DNA from: an uncultured Pelagibacteraceae bacterium
GTDB taxonomy: Bacteria > Pseudomonadota > Alphaproteobacteria > Pelagibacterales > Pelagibacteraceae
Reading direction: 5' to 3'
Assembly (NCBI GenBank): GCA_902618975.1
Contig: CACNCN010000003.1
Location: forward strand, 1 to 64,000
DNA: 64,000 nt
The notes below the pieces were generated by a model. It ran no database searches. It was not told the origin of the DNA and saw only the letters and a list, made by a program, of their open reading frames with translations. This document shows, one piece after another, positions 54,532 through 63,729 of the stretch (position 1 is the first letter of the stretch; each line of letters starts with the position of its first letter). The translations under genes were made by a program, and so were the position numbers.

Positions 54532-56091
54532 TTAATTATCTAAAAGACTAAACATATCATTCAGATTTTTTTCATAAAATTGATTTTTATTAATTGAGGA
54601 AGAATATATGGGTTTTCTAGCTTGAGTTACACTTACCGTTTTGATTGCGGTTTTTTTTGATCGATGATGATTTAAGCATTGTTGATCGAATTTTAGACCA
54701 CAAAAATCTAATAATTTTGTTATTTGCTCTTCTTTATTATTAACTAACTCCTCATAATTTAAATCATAGATATCATTAGGCATTTTGCTTTTCCAAAATT
54801 TGATAATTTTTTTATACAAATTGTAGTTTTTTGCGATGTCTGTTTCTGAATAAGTCCAATCTAGATCTGATGATGCAAAACTATTTTTATATAAGGAAGT
54901 ACAAATATCCTTTGCATTTCTATTACAATGAATAATCTTTGAGCCCGGAAAAAATATTTTAATAAACCCTAGCCATTTAAAATTTTGTGGTGCTTTATCA
55001 ACAATTATATCTTTCTCTATTTTATGAAATTTAAGCCAATTATAATAATCATCTGCCAATTTAGATCTAGCGCTATAAACATCTTCTTGTAAAAGTTTTT
55101 TATTTAAAAGGTCGTTTTCAAATTGATTATCCTTAATTGATTTTTGCAAATAAATTAATTCTCCCTGACCTTCTACTTCATTATGAGATGATAGAATTTG
55201 TTCTACTAAAGTTGTTCCTGACCTTGGCATGCCACAAACAAAAATTATTTTTTTAATACCTTTATTATTTATTAATTTAGTAAAATCTACTTCATCAAAA
55301 GCATTTATTAAACTATCTATTAAATTCTCTTCCTTTTTAATATCATAATTGACAGCTTTTTTTTTTAAATCGTTTGCAATTTTCAAGTATTTAAAAGACT
55401 CGTCATATTTAGAAATATCTTCATATGCCTTAGCTAAAGCAAATGAAATGTCAATTTTTTGTTCATTTGATAAGTCTTGTGACTTGGAAATCTCTTTCAT
55501 ATTCTCTAAATGTGAATTATTTTCAGCTTTATTATAATCATATATGCTACTTAATAATTTATGTGCTGACATAATATTATTATTTAACTTTAGTATTTTC
55601 TGTATTGTATTTTCTGCCAGTTTGAAATTCCCTACTGCATGATAACAGGCCGCAAGGCTCATTAAAATCATAAAGTTATTTTCATCACTTTTTAGAGCTT
55701 CCTCGTAAAGATTTATTGCTGCATCGTAATCATTTATCAGCTGTTTAAAATTACCGTAATTATTGAGACATTTTACATATTTTGGATCTATGGATAATGC
55801 CTCTTTATAAAGCTTTTCACATAATTCAAATTTACCTATTATTTTAAATGAATTTGCTAAATTATTTCTTGCAAAAATATTATTTGGTTCTAGAGAAATT
55901 GATTTTTCAAAGTAAGGTATTGCAGCTTGTATTCTTTTGTGTTGTTGAAGCGCTAGCCCACACAAGTTATATAAATATGAATTTTGTGGAAATTTTTTAA
56001 TAAGAATGTTGCATTGCGATATGGCTTTTTCATAATCTTTTTTTTTTAAGTTATAGTGGATTTTTTCTATTTCTTTTAATAATTCCATCAA
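54532..56091 (-). CDS. TPR-repeat sulfotransferase, copy 2
   Basis: This 519-aa paralogue has the same layout: TPR repeats (YLYNLCGLALQQHKRIQAAIPYFEKSISLEPN) then sulfotransferase motifs CGMPRSGTTLVEQILSSH and APQNFKWLGFIKIFFPGSKIIHCNRN. Both copies share the terminal block with a Q-A-R-K-near-SSINK segment (SVTQARKPIYSSSINK versus SFQARKDLYVSSINK). They look like an old tandem duplication. Confidence 0.87.
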   Translation of the reverse strand: MMELLKEIEKIHYNLKKKDYEKAISQCNILIKKFPQNSYLYNLCGLALQQHKRIQAAIPYFEKSISLEPNNIFARNNLANSFKIIGKFELCEKLYKEALSIDPKYVKCLNNYGNFKQLINDYDAAINLYEEALKSDENNFMILMSLAACYHAVGNFKLAENTIQKILKLNNNIMSAHKLLSSIYDYNKAENNSHLENMKEISKSQDLSNEQKIDISFALAKAYEDISKYDESFKYLKIANDLKKKAVNYDIKKEENLIDSLINAFDEVDFTKLINNKGIKKIIFVCGMPRSGTTLVEQILSSHNEVEGQGELIYLQKSIKDNQFENDLLNKKLLQEDVYSARSKLADDYYNWLKFHKIEKDIIVDKAPQNFKWLGFIKIFFPGSKIIHCNRNAKDICTSLYKNSFASSDLDWTYSETDIAKNYNLYKKIIKFWKSKMPNDIYDLNYEELVNNKEEQITKLLDFCGLKFDQQCLNHHRSKKTAIKTVSVTQARKPIYSSSINKNQFYEKNLNDMFSLLDN

Positions 56092-56113
56092 AAATTTATG
56101 TTTAAATAAAATA

Positions 56114-57385
56114 TTATACAGGTTTGTTCATAGAATTGAAAAACTCTGCATTATTTTTTGTATTTTTAAGCTTGGAATTAATAAAATCAATTGCATCCAT
56201 CGACCCCATTGGGGCAATTATTCTTCTTAAAACATTCATTTTTTGGAGGTCATTTTTACTAAATAAAAGTTCTTCTCTTCTTGTTCCTGATTTTGTTATA
56301 TCAATAGCTGGGTAAATTCTTTTTTCCGAAATTTTTCTATCAAGAATGGTTTCGCTATTGCCGGTCCCTTTAAATTCCTCAAATATAACTTCATCCATTC
56401 TACTTCCTGTATCAATTAACGCTGTAGCTATAATTGTTAATGATCCTCCTTCTTCAATGTTTCTTGCTGCACCGAAAAATCTTTTTGGTCTTTGAAGTGC
56501 ATTTGCATCCACACCGCCAGTTAAAACTTTCCCAGAACTTGGTACTACTGCATTGTAAGCTCTACCCAACCTGGTAATAGAATCTAACAGAATAACTACA
56601 TCCTTTTTGTGTTCAGTTAATCTTTTTGCTTTTTCTATAACCATTTCAGCTACAGCCACGTGTCTTTGTGCCGGTTCATCAAATGTAGAACTTATAACTT
56701 CTCCTTTAACAGTTCTTTGCATGTCGGTTACTTCCTCTGGCCTCTCATCAATTAGTAAGACCATTAGGTAACATTCTGGATAATTTGCTGTGATTGAATT
56801 TGCTATACTTTGTAAAATCATTGTTTTACCAGCTTTAGGTGGTGAAATAATTAGTGATCTTTGGCCTTTGCCTATTGGACTTACTAAGTCAATTAACCTT
56901 GGTGTAAGATCTGGTTTGCTTACTACTTTGTTTGTCTCGACCTCCATTGTCAGTTGTTTATTTGGATATAAAGGTGTTAAGTTATCAAATGCTATTTTGT
57001 GCTTGGTATTTTGAGGTTCGCCAAAATTAATGTTGTTTACCTGTAAAAGTGCAAAATATCTTTCTCCATCTTTTGGTGCTCTTATGGGTCCTTCAACTGT
57101 ATCACCAGTCCTAAGACCAAATCTTCTAATTTGACTAGGACTAACATATATATCGTCTGCTCCCGGTAAGTAATTCGACTCCATTGCTCTCAGAAACCCA
57201 AAACCATCTTGTAGTAATTGCAAAACTCCACCGCCTGTAATTTCTTCACCTTTTTCTGCAAGTTTTTTTAGTACAGCAAAATATATTTCTTGTCGTCTTA
57301 ATGTGCTTGCGTTTTCTATGCCTAGTTTTTCTGCATCGGAAATAAGGTTTTCTGAAGTTTTACTTTTTAATTCTTGTATATTCAT
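56114..57385 (-). CDS. rho: Transcription termination factor Rho
   Basis: This 423-aa hexameric RNA helicase has the Rho_N helical domain, the RNA-binding cold-shock domain ([39 protein letters not shown]), and the ATPase with [20 protein letters not shown] and [13 protein letters not shown]. It terminates untranslated transcripts. Full family length. It is followed by the sulfotransferase pair rather than by mnmE. Confidence 0.97.
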   Translation of the reverse strand: MNIQELKSKTSENLISDAEKLGIENASTLRRQEIYFAVLKKLAEKGEEITGGGVLQLLQDGFGFLRAMESNYLPGADDIYVSPSQIRRFGLRTGDTVEGPIRAPKDGERYFALLQVNNINFGEPQNTKHKIAFDNLTPLYPNKQLTMEVETNKVVSKPDLTPRLIDLVSPIGKGQRSLIISPPKAGKTMILQSIANSITANYPECYLMVLLIDERPEEVTDMQRTVKGEVISSTFDEPAQRHVAVAEMVIEKAKRLTEHKKDVVILLDSITRLGRAYNAVVPSSGKVLTGGVDANALQRPKRFFGAARNIEEGGSLTIIATALIDTGSRMDEVIFEEFKGTGNSETILDRKISEKRIYPAIDITKSGTRREELLFSKNDLQKMNVLRRIIAPMGSMDAIDFINSKLKNTKNNAEFFNSMNKPV

Positions 57386-57442
57386 ATTGTGGGGGTTTAG
57401 TTAGGTGTTATTAATATATATACAGTATTTAATTTTTCAAGT

Positions 57443-57874
57443 CTAGAAGGGCTTTAAAATGGCCAAAAAAACAATCAAAATTAGCAATATAGTGGGTATT
57501 TCATTAGTTATTCTGAAAAATTTTGAACTTTTAGAGTTATTATCATTTTTAAACTGCTTTAAACATGAACCCAAATAAAAATGGTAAACAGTTAGGAATA
57601 CAACAAGGGTTATTTTCATGTGCATCCACCCTGCCGAAATCAAAGATGAATTTTTATGTAACATAATCAAAGCAAATAACCAGGATAGTATCATAGCTGG
57701 ATACATAATAAAAAAATAAAGTTTTTTTTCCATTATTTTAAAAATTTCCGATATTGAATTAGTTTCATTATTTTCCGCATGATAGACAAAAATTCTCGGA
57801 AGATATAAAAGTCCAGCCATCCAAGATATTACAGCAATTAAATGTAATGATTTATAAATTAAATATGAATCCAT
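57443..57874 (-). CDS. hemJ: Protoporphyrinogen IX oxidase HemJ
   Basis: This 143-aa, four-helix membrane protein has YKSLHLIAVISWMAGLLYLPRIFVYHAE at the N-terminus, with the conserved His and Arg of the HemJ/UPF0093 family. It oxidises protoporphyrinogen IX to protoporphyrin IX in haem synthesis. It lies between rho and hemH, 3 nt downstream of hemH. Confidence 0.92.
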   Translation of the reverse strand: MDSYLIYKSLHLIAVISWMAGLLYLPRIFVYHAENNETNSISEIFKIMEKKLYFFIMYPAMILSWLFALIMLHKNSSLISAGWMHMKITLVVFLTVYHFYLGSCLKQFKNDNNSKSSKFFRITNEIPTILLILIVFLAILKPF

Positions 57875-57877
57875 AAT

Positions 57878-58873
57878 CTAAACGTATCTATTCACTAAAT
57901 GTGAAAATAAATCAATATGTTCCTCACTATCATTTAGACAAGGGATAAAATCGAAATTTTCTCCCCCTGCCTCCATAAAGCTTTTCTTTCCCTCTATTGA
58001 TATTTCCTCAAGTGTTTCAACACAATCCGAAGCAAAACCAGGGCATATTAAGAGTATATTTTTTTTGCCTTCTTTGGGTAATTTCTCCAGTGTTTTATCA
58101 GTGTAGGGTTGTAACCATTCTTGGGGACCAAACCTAGATTGAAAGGTAGTCATTATCGGTATGCTCGACTTGATTTTTTCAGTTATTAGCCTAGTAGTTT
58201 TGTGACAATAGCAATGATAAGGGTCGCCTTTCTCAAAATATTTTTTAGGAATTCCGTGGTATGAAGCCATGATTATATCTGGTTTCCAATTTATCTGACT
58301 AATTTTAGTTTCAATAGATTTACTAATTGCGTTTATATAAAGAGGTTCAGATTCATAATGAGGTATAATTTGTAGACTAGGCTGCCATCTCATTTTAATT
58401 AAAGATCTATAAACTTCGTCACAAACGGTAGCTGTCGTTGCGGCCGCGTACTGTGGATACAAAGGTAAGATAACTAGGTTTTCACAACCTTTTTCTTTTA
58501 GATCTTTAATTTTACTTTTTATGCTTGGTTGACCATATCTCATAGCGTAATCAACAATTAATTTATCATTGCCAATTTTTTTGTTTAATTTAAGAGATTG
58601 AACTTGTGTATAATATCTTAAGGGAGACATGTTTTTATCTCTCATCCATATTTTCTTATAAGCTTTCGCTGTTTTAGATGGTCTAAAAGTTAAAATAATT
58701 AAATTGAGAATTATTTTCCATAAAATTGGGTTGACTTCAATAACTCTTCTGTCTGATAAAAATTCTTTTAAATATCTTCTTATATCCAACCATTTAGTAG
58801 AGTCCGGAGTACCTAAATTTATTAATAACACACCAGTTTTGCCAAATTTTATTTTTGGGTGTTTTTTGTTCAT
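57878..58873 (-). CDS. hemH: Ferrochelatase
   Basis: This 331-aa enzyme inserts Fe(II) into protoporphyrin IX. Signatures are GVLLINLGTPDSTKW, LPLYPQYAAATTATV, SYHGIPKKYFEKGDPYHCYCHKTTRLI (active-site His) and FQSRFGPQEWLQPYTD, ending with LICPGFASDCVETLEEI. It overlaps hemE by 4 nt and feeds the same pathway. Confidence 0.96.
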   Translation of the reverse strand: MNKKHPKIKFGKTGVLLINLGTPDSTKWLDIRRYLKEFLSDRRVIEVNPILWKIILNLIILTFRPSKTAKAYKKIWMRDKNMSPLRYYTQVQSLKLNKKIGNDKLIVDYAMRYGQPSIKSKIKDLKEKGCENLVILPLYPQYAAATTATVCDEVYRSLIKMRWQPSLQIIPHYESEPLYINAISKSIETKISQINWKPDIIMASYHGIPKKYFEKGDPYHCYCHKTTRLITEKIKSSIPIMTTFQSRFGPQEWLQPYTDKTLEKLPKEGKKNILLICPGFASDCVETLEEISIEGKKSFMEAGGENFDFIPCLNDSEEHIDLFSHLVNRYV

Positions 58874-59874
58874 TGATTATCTCTTACAACTTTAACAAGT
58901 TTATCTACCATTTTTGGCTCTGTCTCTGGCAGAACTCCGTGACCTAAATTGAAGATGTATGGTTTATTTTTAAACACATTTAAAATCTCTTTTGTTTCTT
59001 TAATTAAGGTCTCTGAATTTGATAACAGTATTTTGGGATCTAAGCCACCCTGGATGGGTATTTCAACTTCTTCCGCTATTTTCCTTATGTTTACATTATA
59101 ATCTATACTGATTACATCTGGACTTACAGTTTTTACATATTTTGGATAGTCTTTTATTTCTCTCGGAAAACAAATAGCAGGTATTTTTAGACCTTGTGTA
59201 AATTGGACCACTTTTTTAGTTGGTTCGTAAATATATTTTTCTACATCTTTGTCTTTTACTAATCCTGCCCAGCTATCAAATATTTGTATTATAGTTGCAC
59301 CGCTTTTTACTTGTTCCTCTATATGTATTTTAATGTATTCGATTATTAGTTCTAATAAATTATCGATTTTTGATTTATCTAATAAAAAATTTTCAATTGA
59401 TGTTTTTTTGGGTGATTTCCGATTTAACATATATACTAGAAGTGTCCATGGTGCTCCCACAAAACCGATTAAAGATTTTTTTTTTCCTTTTAACTGATTG
59501 GATAAAGAGCTCATTGAATCATAAACAGGCTTAAGTTTTTTTTTGAATAACTCTTTTTCAATATTAGAACTTTCAAAATAATTAAATTCACCTAGTATTG
59601 GTCCATAATTTTTTTTAAACTCTACTCTTTGATTTAATCCATATGGAATCATTAATATATCGGAAAAAATAATAGCAGCATCGAAATCAAATCTTTTTAA
59701 AGGCTGTAATGTTATTTCTGGTACAAGCTTTGTATTTAAACATAGCTCAATGAAATTTTGGTTTTTAGACCTAATTTCTCGGAATTCAGGGAGATATCTT
59801 CCTGCCTGTCTCATTAACCAAATAGGTTTCACGTTTTTATCTTTGTTTATTATAACCTTATTTAAAGAGTCCAT
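58870..59874 (-). CDS. hemE: Uroporphyrinogen decarboxylase
   Basis: This 334-aa enzyme decarboxylates uroporphyrinogen III to coproporphyrinogen III. PIWLMRQAGRYLPEFREIR contains the substrate arginines, AAIIFSDILMIPYGL the catalytic Asp, and FNLGHGVLPETEPK the C-terminal signature. It is the last minus-strand gene before the putative replication origin, as in Caulobacter and Rickettsia. Confidence 0.96.
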   Translation of the reverse strand: MDSLNKVIINKDKNVKPIWLMRQAGRYLPEFREIRSKNQNFIELCLNTKLVPEITLQPLKRFDFDAAIIFSDILMIPYGLNQRVEFKKNYGPILGEFNYFESSNIEKELFKKKLKPVYDSMSSLSNQLKGKKKSLIGFVGAPWTLLVYMLNRKSPKKTSIENFLLDKSKIDNLLELIIEYIKIHIEEQVKSGATIIQIFDSWAGLVKDKDVEKYIYEPTKKVVQFTQGLKIPAICFPREIKDYPKYVKTVSPDVISIDYNVNIRKIAEEVEIPIQGGLDPKILLSNSETLIKETKEILNVFKNKPYIFNLGHGVLPETEPKMVDKLVKVVRDNQ

Positions 59875-60143
59875 ATTATTTATATTATTTGTTTTATAGC
59901 CTGTGAATTAAGTTAATTATTTTATTCTAACAATTTATAAATATTTTATACATATCTAAATTGTCTTAAAATTATGAAAAATGGCTGATTTATAGCTTTA
60001 TAATTTTTTTTGTCACAGAATGTATAATAATTTTAGCCCTGTTTAATATTGTGCATTATTCCTTAGTTTTTAATTAATTTTTATATTTTAAATACAAGGT
60101 TATATTTTGACTTAATTAGTTCAAAATTTTATACATTTTATAC
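59875..60143. other. Candidate chromosomal replication origin (oriC)
   Basis: This 269-bp gap without a gene lies between hemE and ppsR, which are divergently transcribed. It is extremely AT rich. TTTTATACAT occurs at 59944-59953, 60127-60136 and 60136-60145, and an inverted TATACAT-like element lies near 60020-60030 (TGTATAATA). These resemble relaxed DnaA boxes (TTATNCACA), although no perfect DnaA box was found. An imperfect 22-bp palindrome (TTTTGA...TCAAAA) is at 60105-60126. The order hemE-gap-ppsR-maf-aroE-coaE-dnaQ matches the Caulobacter origin, and genes on both sides point away from the gap. Confidence 0.65.
60107..60135 (+). promoter_or_regulatory. Candidate ppsR promoter
   Basis: TTGACT (60107-60112) and TATACA (60130-60135) are separated by 17 nt. 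Transcription would start near 60142, two bases before the ppsR ATG at 60144, so the transcript is predicted to be leaderless or nearly so. The -10 is part of the first of two overlapping TTTTATACAT repeats, so regulation by an origin-binding protein is conceivable. Confidence 0.5.
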
Positions 60144-60968
60144 ATGAAAAATACATATGAAATATACCTAATTTCGGATTCCACAGGAGAAACAATTGAT
60201 AGAATATTTATTGCCTTAAAATCTCAATTTCCAGATTTCAAATATAACATTAATAATTTTTCCTTTACTAGAACACAAAATCAAATCAAAGAAATTTTAA
60301 AAAACATAAAAAATTTCGAAAATACAATTATATTATATACACTTGTAGACAAAGATATGTCAGAGTTTTTATTAAAGGAAGCTAAAAGATATAAAATACC
60401 ATGTTTTGGCGTTCTAGGCGAATTAATATCAAATTTCTCTATGCTTCTAAAACAAAAGTCATTAAACATTCCAAGTAGACAACATAAGTTAAACGATGAA
60501 TACTACGATAGAGTCGAGGCAATTCAGTTCACAATTAGACACGACGATGGAAACGAAACTGATGATATTGAAGATTCTGATATAATAATTTTGGGGGTAA
60601 GCAGAACTAGCAAAACACCAACATCAATATATCTTGCCAATAGAGGATACAAAACCTCTAATATTCCTTTGATTAATGAAAAATCAATACCAGAAAAAAT
60701 AAAAATGAATAAGAAAAAACTTTGTATTGTAGGCCTGACAACAGATCCTGAAAGACTGATCGACTTAAGGAAAAATCGAATGAGGTCACTTAAAGAGAGA
60801 GAGAACACTAATTACACTAATATAAAAATGATTTCAGCTGAAGTTAAGCTTGCCAGAAAAACATTTAAAAAATTTAATTGGCCCGTCATCGATGTTACAA
60901 GAAAATCAGTAGAAGAAACAGCAGCGGCAATTATAAAAATACATGAAATAATGAATAAAGATGGATAA
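60144..60968 (+). CDS. ppsR: Pyruvate phosphate dikinase / PEP synthase regulatory protein
   Basis: This 274-aa DUF299 bifunctional kinase/pyrophosphorylase has YLISDSTGETIDRIFIAL at the N-terminus, the P-loop GVSRTSKTPTSIYLANRG and the C-terminal WPVIDVTRKSVEETAA. It switches PPDK or PEP synthase by phosphorylation and dephosphorylation of a Thr. It lies at the first position right of the origin as in Caulobacter, with an 8-nt overlap with maf. Confidence 0.92.
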   Translation: MKNTYEIYLISDSTGETIDRIFIALKSQFPDFKYNINNFSFTRTQNQIKEILKNIKNFENTIILYTLVDKDMSEFLLKEAKRYKIPCFGVLGELISNFSMLLKQKSLNIPSRQHKLNDEYYDRVEAIQFTIRHDDGNETDDIEDSDIIILGVSRTSKTPTSIYLANRGYKTSNIPLINEKSIPEKIKMNKKKLCIVGLTTDPERLIDLRKNRMRSLKERENTNYTNIKMISAEVKLARKTFKKFNWPVIDVTRKSVEETAAAIIKIHEIMNKDG

Positions 60969-61545
60969 AATTATTCTCGCGTCTAAAAGTGAAATAAGAA
61001 AAAAAATTTTAGAGGAAAATAATATAAAGTGTGAGGTTGTTCCTTCAAATTTAGACGAGGAGCCAATTAAAAGCCATTTAATAAAGGACGGAGCATCACC
61101 CGAACTAATATCTAAAAATCTTGCAGAGTTAAAAGCTAACAAAGTGAGCTTAAGCCAAGAAGATAAATTAGTTTTAGGAGCAGATAGTGTTATAAATCTA
61201 AATAAATGTATAATATCTAAACCAAAGAGCAGGGAAGAAGCGCTTAATATTTTAGAAAGGCTCAATGGCAAAAAACACGAATTAATTAGTTCAGTTTGTA
61301 TATCTAGAAATGGCAGTATGATGTGGAACTATTCTGATAAAGCAATTTTAGAAATGAAAAATTTCGACATTGAATACCTAAAAAATTATTTATCCAAGAT
61401 AACAGATAAGACACTTTATTCTTATAATGTTTACCAAATAGAGGGACCTGGTAAGGAATTATTTAAGAGTATAAATGGAGATTTAACAACTGTAATGGGG
61501 TTGCCAATTATAAAAATTAAAGATTATCTGGAGAAATTACAATGA
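60961..61545 (+). CDS. maf: Maf-family nucleotide pyrophosphatase
   Basis: This 194-aa protein of the Maf/YceF/YhdE family hydrolyses modified or canonical nucleoside triphosphates. It has ILASKSEIRKKILEENNI, LGADSVINLNKCIISKP and ISSVCISRNGSMM, with YQIEGPGKELFKSINGDLTTVMGLP at the end. It overlaps ppsR by 8 nt and the next small gene by 4 nt. Confidence 0.92.
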   Translation: MDKIILASKSEIRKKILEENNIKCEVVPSNLDEEPIKSHLIKDGASPELISKNLAELKANKVSLSQEDKLVLGADSVINLNKCIISKPKSREEALNILERLNGKKHELISSVCISRNGSMMWNYSDKAILEMKNFDIEYLKNYLSKITDKTLYSYNVYQIEGPGKELFKSINGDLTTVMGLPIIKIKDYLEKLQ

Positions 61546-61703
61546 TGATATTAGTTTGGTTTGTGGTTTGTATTATATTTTTTCTTGTTCAAATAATACT
61601 TGGCAATTCTGGTCACGCTTTAGAAGTTTTTGCTTTACTTACTGCGATTGCTTTATTTTTAATTAGTAAGTTGAAAAAAAAAATTAGGATTAGAAATGAA
61701 TAA
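61542..61703 (+). CDS. 53-aa small membrane protein between maf and aroE
   Basis: The frame begins MMILVWFVVCIIFFLVQIIL, then GNSGHALEVFALLTAIALFLI and a basic tail KLKKKIRIRNE: two hydrophobic helices and a positive C-terminus. It overlaps maf by 4 nt and aroE by 8 nt. Such overlaps at both ends are typical of a real operon gene. No family recognised. Confidence 0.6.
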   Translation: MMILVWFVVCIIFFLVQIILGNSGHALEVFALLTAIALFLISKLKKKIRIRNE

Positions 61704-62490
61704 ATATTTAGTAATAGGAAATCCAATTGATCATTCATTATCTCCAGAGTTGCATAATTTTTGGATAAATAAATTTAAAATAAATGCCACCTATTCAAAG
61801 CTACAAATCGATGAAAATCAACTTGAAGATATCATTACTCAAATTAGAAATGCCGAATTAAAAGGTATAAATATAACTGTGCCATTTAAAGAAAAAATTT
61901 TGAATCTAGTTGACAAATTAACACCAGAGGCAGAACACGCCCAATCAGTTAATACAGTTTATAAAGAAGGAAAAAAAGTTATTGGACACAATACAGACAT
62001 TGCGGGATTTGAATTATCTATTAGACACCATAAAGTAGATGTTAAAAATAAGAAAATTTTAATACTAGGCTCCGGGGGTGTTGTGCCATCTATAATAATC
62101 GCATTACAAAAATTGAATGTAGCCAAGATTTATATGATGAATAGAACAAGAGAAAAGGCAGAAAAATTAAGCAAGAGATTTAAAAATTTAACTGTTTTGA
62201 GCTGGGGTGAAAAATGTGATTTTGAATTAATAATTAACGCAACTAGTGTTGGTATAAATAAAAATGAAGATTTGAAGCTTGAATTTAATCATCTGCCACC
62301 AAATCGTATATTTTACGATGTAATTTATAATCCTGAGGAAACCTTATTTCTTAAAAACGCAAAAGCAAATTTGCATAGAATTATAAATGGTAAAATGATG
62401 TTTATTTATCAAGCCCATCAGTCTTTCACAATTTGGCACAAAGTAATGCCTAAAATAGATGATGATACTATTAATACAATTAAGATATGA
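61696..62490 (+). CDS. aroE: Shikimate dehydrogenase
   Basis: This 264-aa enzyme reduces 3-dehydroshikimate to shikimate with NADPH. It has GNPIDHSLSPELHNFWI (substrate), GINITVPFKEKIL (catalytic Lys), GHNTDIAGFE and the nucleotide loop ILGSGGVVPSII. It overlaps coaE by 4 nt. Confidence 0.96.
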   Translation: MNKYLVIGNPIDHSLSPELHNFWINKFKINATYSKLQIDENQLEDIITQIRNAELKGINITVPFKEKILNLVDKLTPEAEHAQSVNTVYKEGKKVIGHNTDIAGFELSIRHHKVDVKNKKILILGSGGVVPSIIIALQKLNVAKIYMMNRTREKAEKLSKRFKNLTVLSWGEKCDFELIINATSVGINKNEDLKLEFNHLPPNRIFYDVIYNPEETLFLKNAKANLHRIINGKMMFIYQAHQSFTIWHKVMPKIDDDTINTIKI

Positions 62491-63062
62491 AAACAATATC
62501 TATAATCGGTGAAATTGGTTCTGGAAAAACTTATGTAGCAAATAATTTTGGTTACGTAGTTTTTAATGCAGATAAAGAAATTAATAAAATTTACAAAAAT
62601 AATCGTAAATGTTTCAAATTATTGAAAAAGAAATTTCCCTATAACATATCAAAATTTCCAATCTCAAAGAAAGAACTTGCTAAGCTAATATTAATTAAAA
62701 AAAAAAATATTTTGTTAATCGGAAAAATTGTTCACCCCTTTGTAAGAAAAAATTTAAATATTTTCTTAAAAAAATATAAAAAGATAAATAAAGTTTTAGA
62801 CATCCCATTATTATTGGAAAATAAGATAAAAATTAAAGGAAATATTTTAATTTTTGTAAAATCGAAAAAGTATAATATTCAGAAATTTCTAAAAAAAAGA
62901 ATAAATTTTAATAAAAAATTATATGATATAATGAGAGAGAATCAGCTTAAATCAAATTATAAAGAGAAAAAAGCTGATTTTGTTATTAAAAATGACTTTA
63001 AAAAAACGACAATATTAAAACAAATTTTAAAAATAAAAAAAAAAATAAAATTAAATGATTGA
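62487..63062 (+). CDS. coaE: Dephospho-CoA kinase
   Basis: This 191-aa enzyme phosphorylates the ribose 3' position of dephospho-CoA, the last step of CoA synthesis. It has the P-loop IIGEIGSGKTYVA (GSGKT rather than the common GSGKS), FNADKEINKIY and DIPLLLENK. It is extraordinarily rich in Lys, Ile and Asn, an extreme of the AT-driven amino-acid drift here. It overlaps aroE by 4 nt and dnaQ by 8 nt. Confidence 0.9.
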   Translation: MKTISIIGEIGSGKTYVANNFGYVVFNADKEINKIYKNNRKCFKLLKKKFPYNISKFPISKKELAKLILIKKKNILLIGKIVHPFVRKNLNIFLKKYKKINKVLDIPLLLENKIKIKGNILIFVKSKKYNIQKFLKKRINFNKKLYDIMRENQLKSNYKEKKADFVIKNDFKKTTILKQILKIKKKIKLND

Positions 63063-63729
63063 GATAATTTTAGATACAGAGACTACCGGTCTATCAGTAA
63101 AAGAGGGACACAGAATAGTAGAAATTGGATGTTTAGAAATTGAAAATCTTGTGCCAACCAAAAAAGTTTTTCATCAATATATAAACCCTGAGGGTAAAAA
63201 GGTTGACGAATCTGCTCTTAAAGTTCATGGGTACACTGATGAATTTTTAAAAGGAAAAAAAAAGTTTAAGGAAATAGCTACTGAATTCCTTAATTTTATA
63301 AAAGATAAAAGACTTGTAATACACAATGCAGATTTTGATATAACACATTTAAACAATGAATTATCTTTATTAGGGCTAGAAAAAATTAATCCTAAATATG
63401 TTGTGGATACTCTTGAAATAGCAAGAAATAAATTTCCTGGATCAAGTGCTAGCCTAGACGCTCTATGCAAAAGGTATAGGATAGACAACAGTAGAAGAAC
63501 TAAACATAGCGCTATTATAGATTGTGAATTATTGCACAAGGTTTATGTAAACTTATTAGATCAGAAAGAGCCATCATTAGATTTTAATGATAATTCTGAC
63601 ACAAACCATGAAATAATTAGTGAAAATGAAATTTCTAAATATTTAAAGCAAGTAATAAAACCTACTGAAAATGAGATTTCACAGCATAAAATATTTTTAA
63701 AGACTTACCTAAAAAAAAATAATTATTAA
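63055..63729 (+). CDS. dnaQ: DNA polymerase III epsilon subunit (3'-5' proofreading exonuclease)
   Basis: This 224-aa DnaQ-like exonuclease has all three Exo motifs: ILDTETTGL, HNADFDITHLNNEL and HSAIIDCELLHKVY. It proofreads replication errors in the Pol III core. It overlaps coaE by 8 nt and the convergent secB by 4 nt. Confidence 0.95.
   Translation: MIEIILDTETTGLSVKEGHRIVEIGCLEIENLVPTKKVFHQYINPEGKKVDESALKVHGYTDEFLKGKKKFKEIATEFLNFIKDKRLVIHNADFDITHLNNELSLLGLEKINPKYVVDTLEIARNKFPGSSASLDALCKRYRIDNSRRTKHSAIIDCELLHKVYVNLLDQKEPSLDFNDNSDTNHEIISENEISKYLKQVIKPTENEISQHKIFLKTYLKKNNY

Noticed and set aside
59825-59834. Possible second parS (GGTTTCACGT) in hemE near the origin
   Set aside because: Only the left half matches; the right half has almost no agreement with GAAACA.
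59875-60143. tRNA or small RNA gene in the hemE-ppsR gap
   Set aside because: No cloverleaf, no GC-rich stem and no terminator; very AT-rich sequence fits an origin instead.
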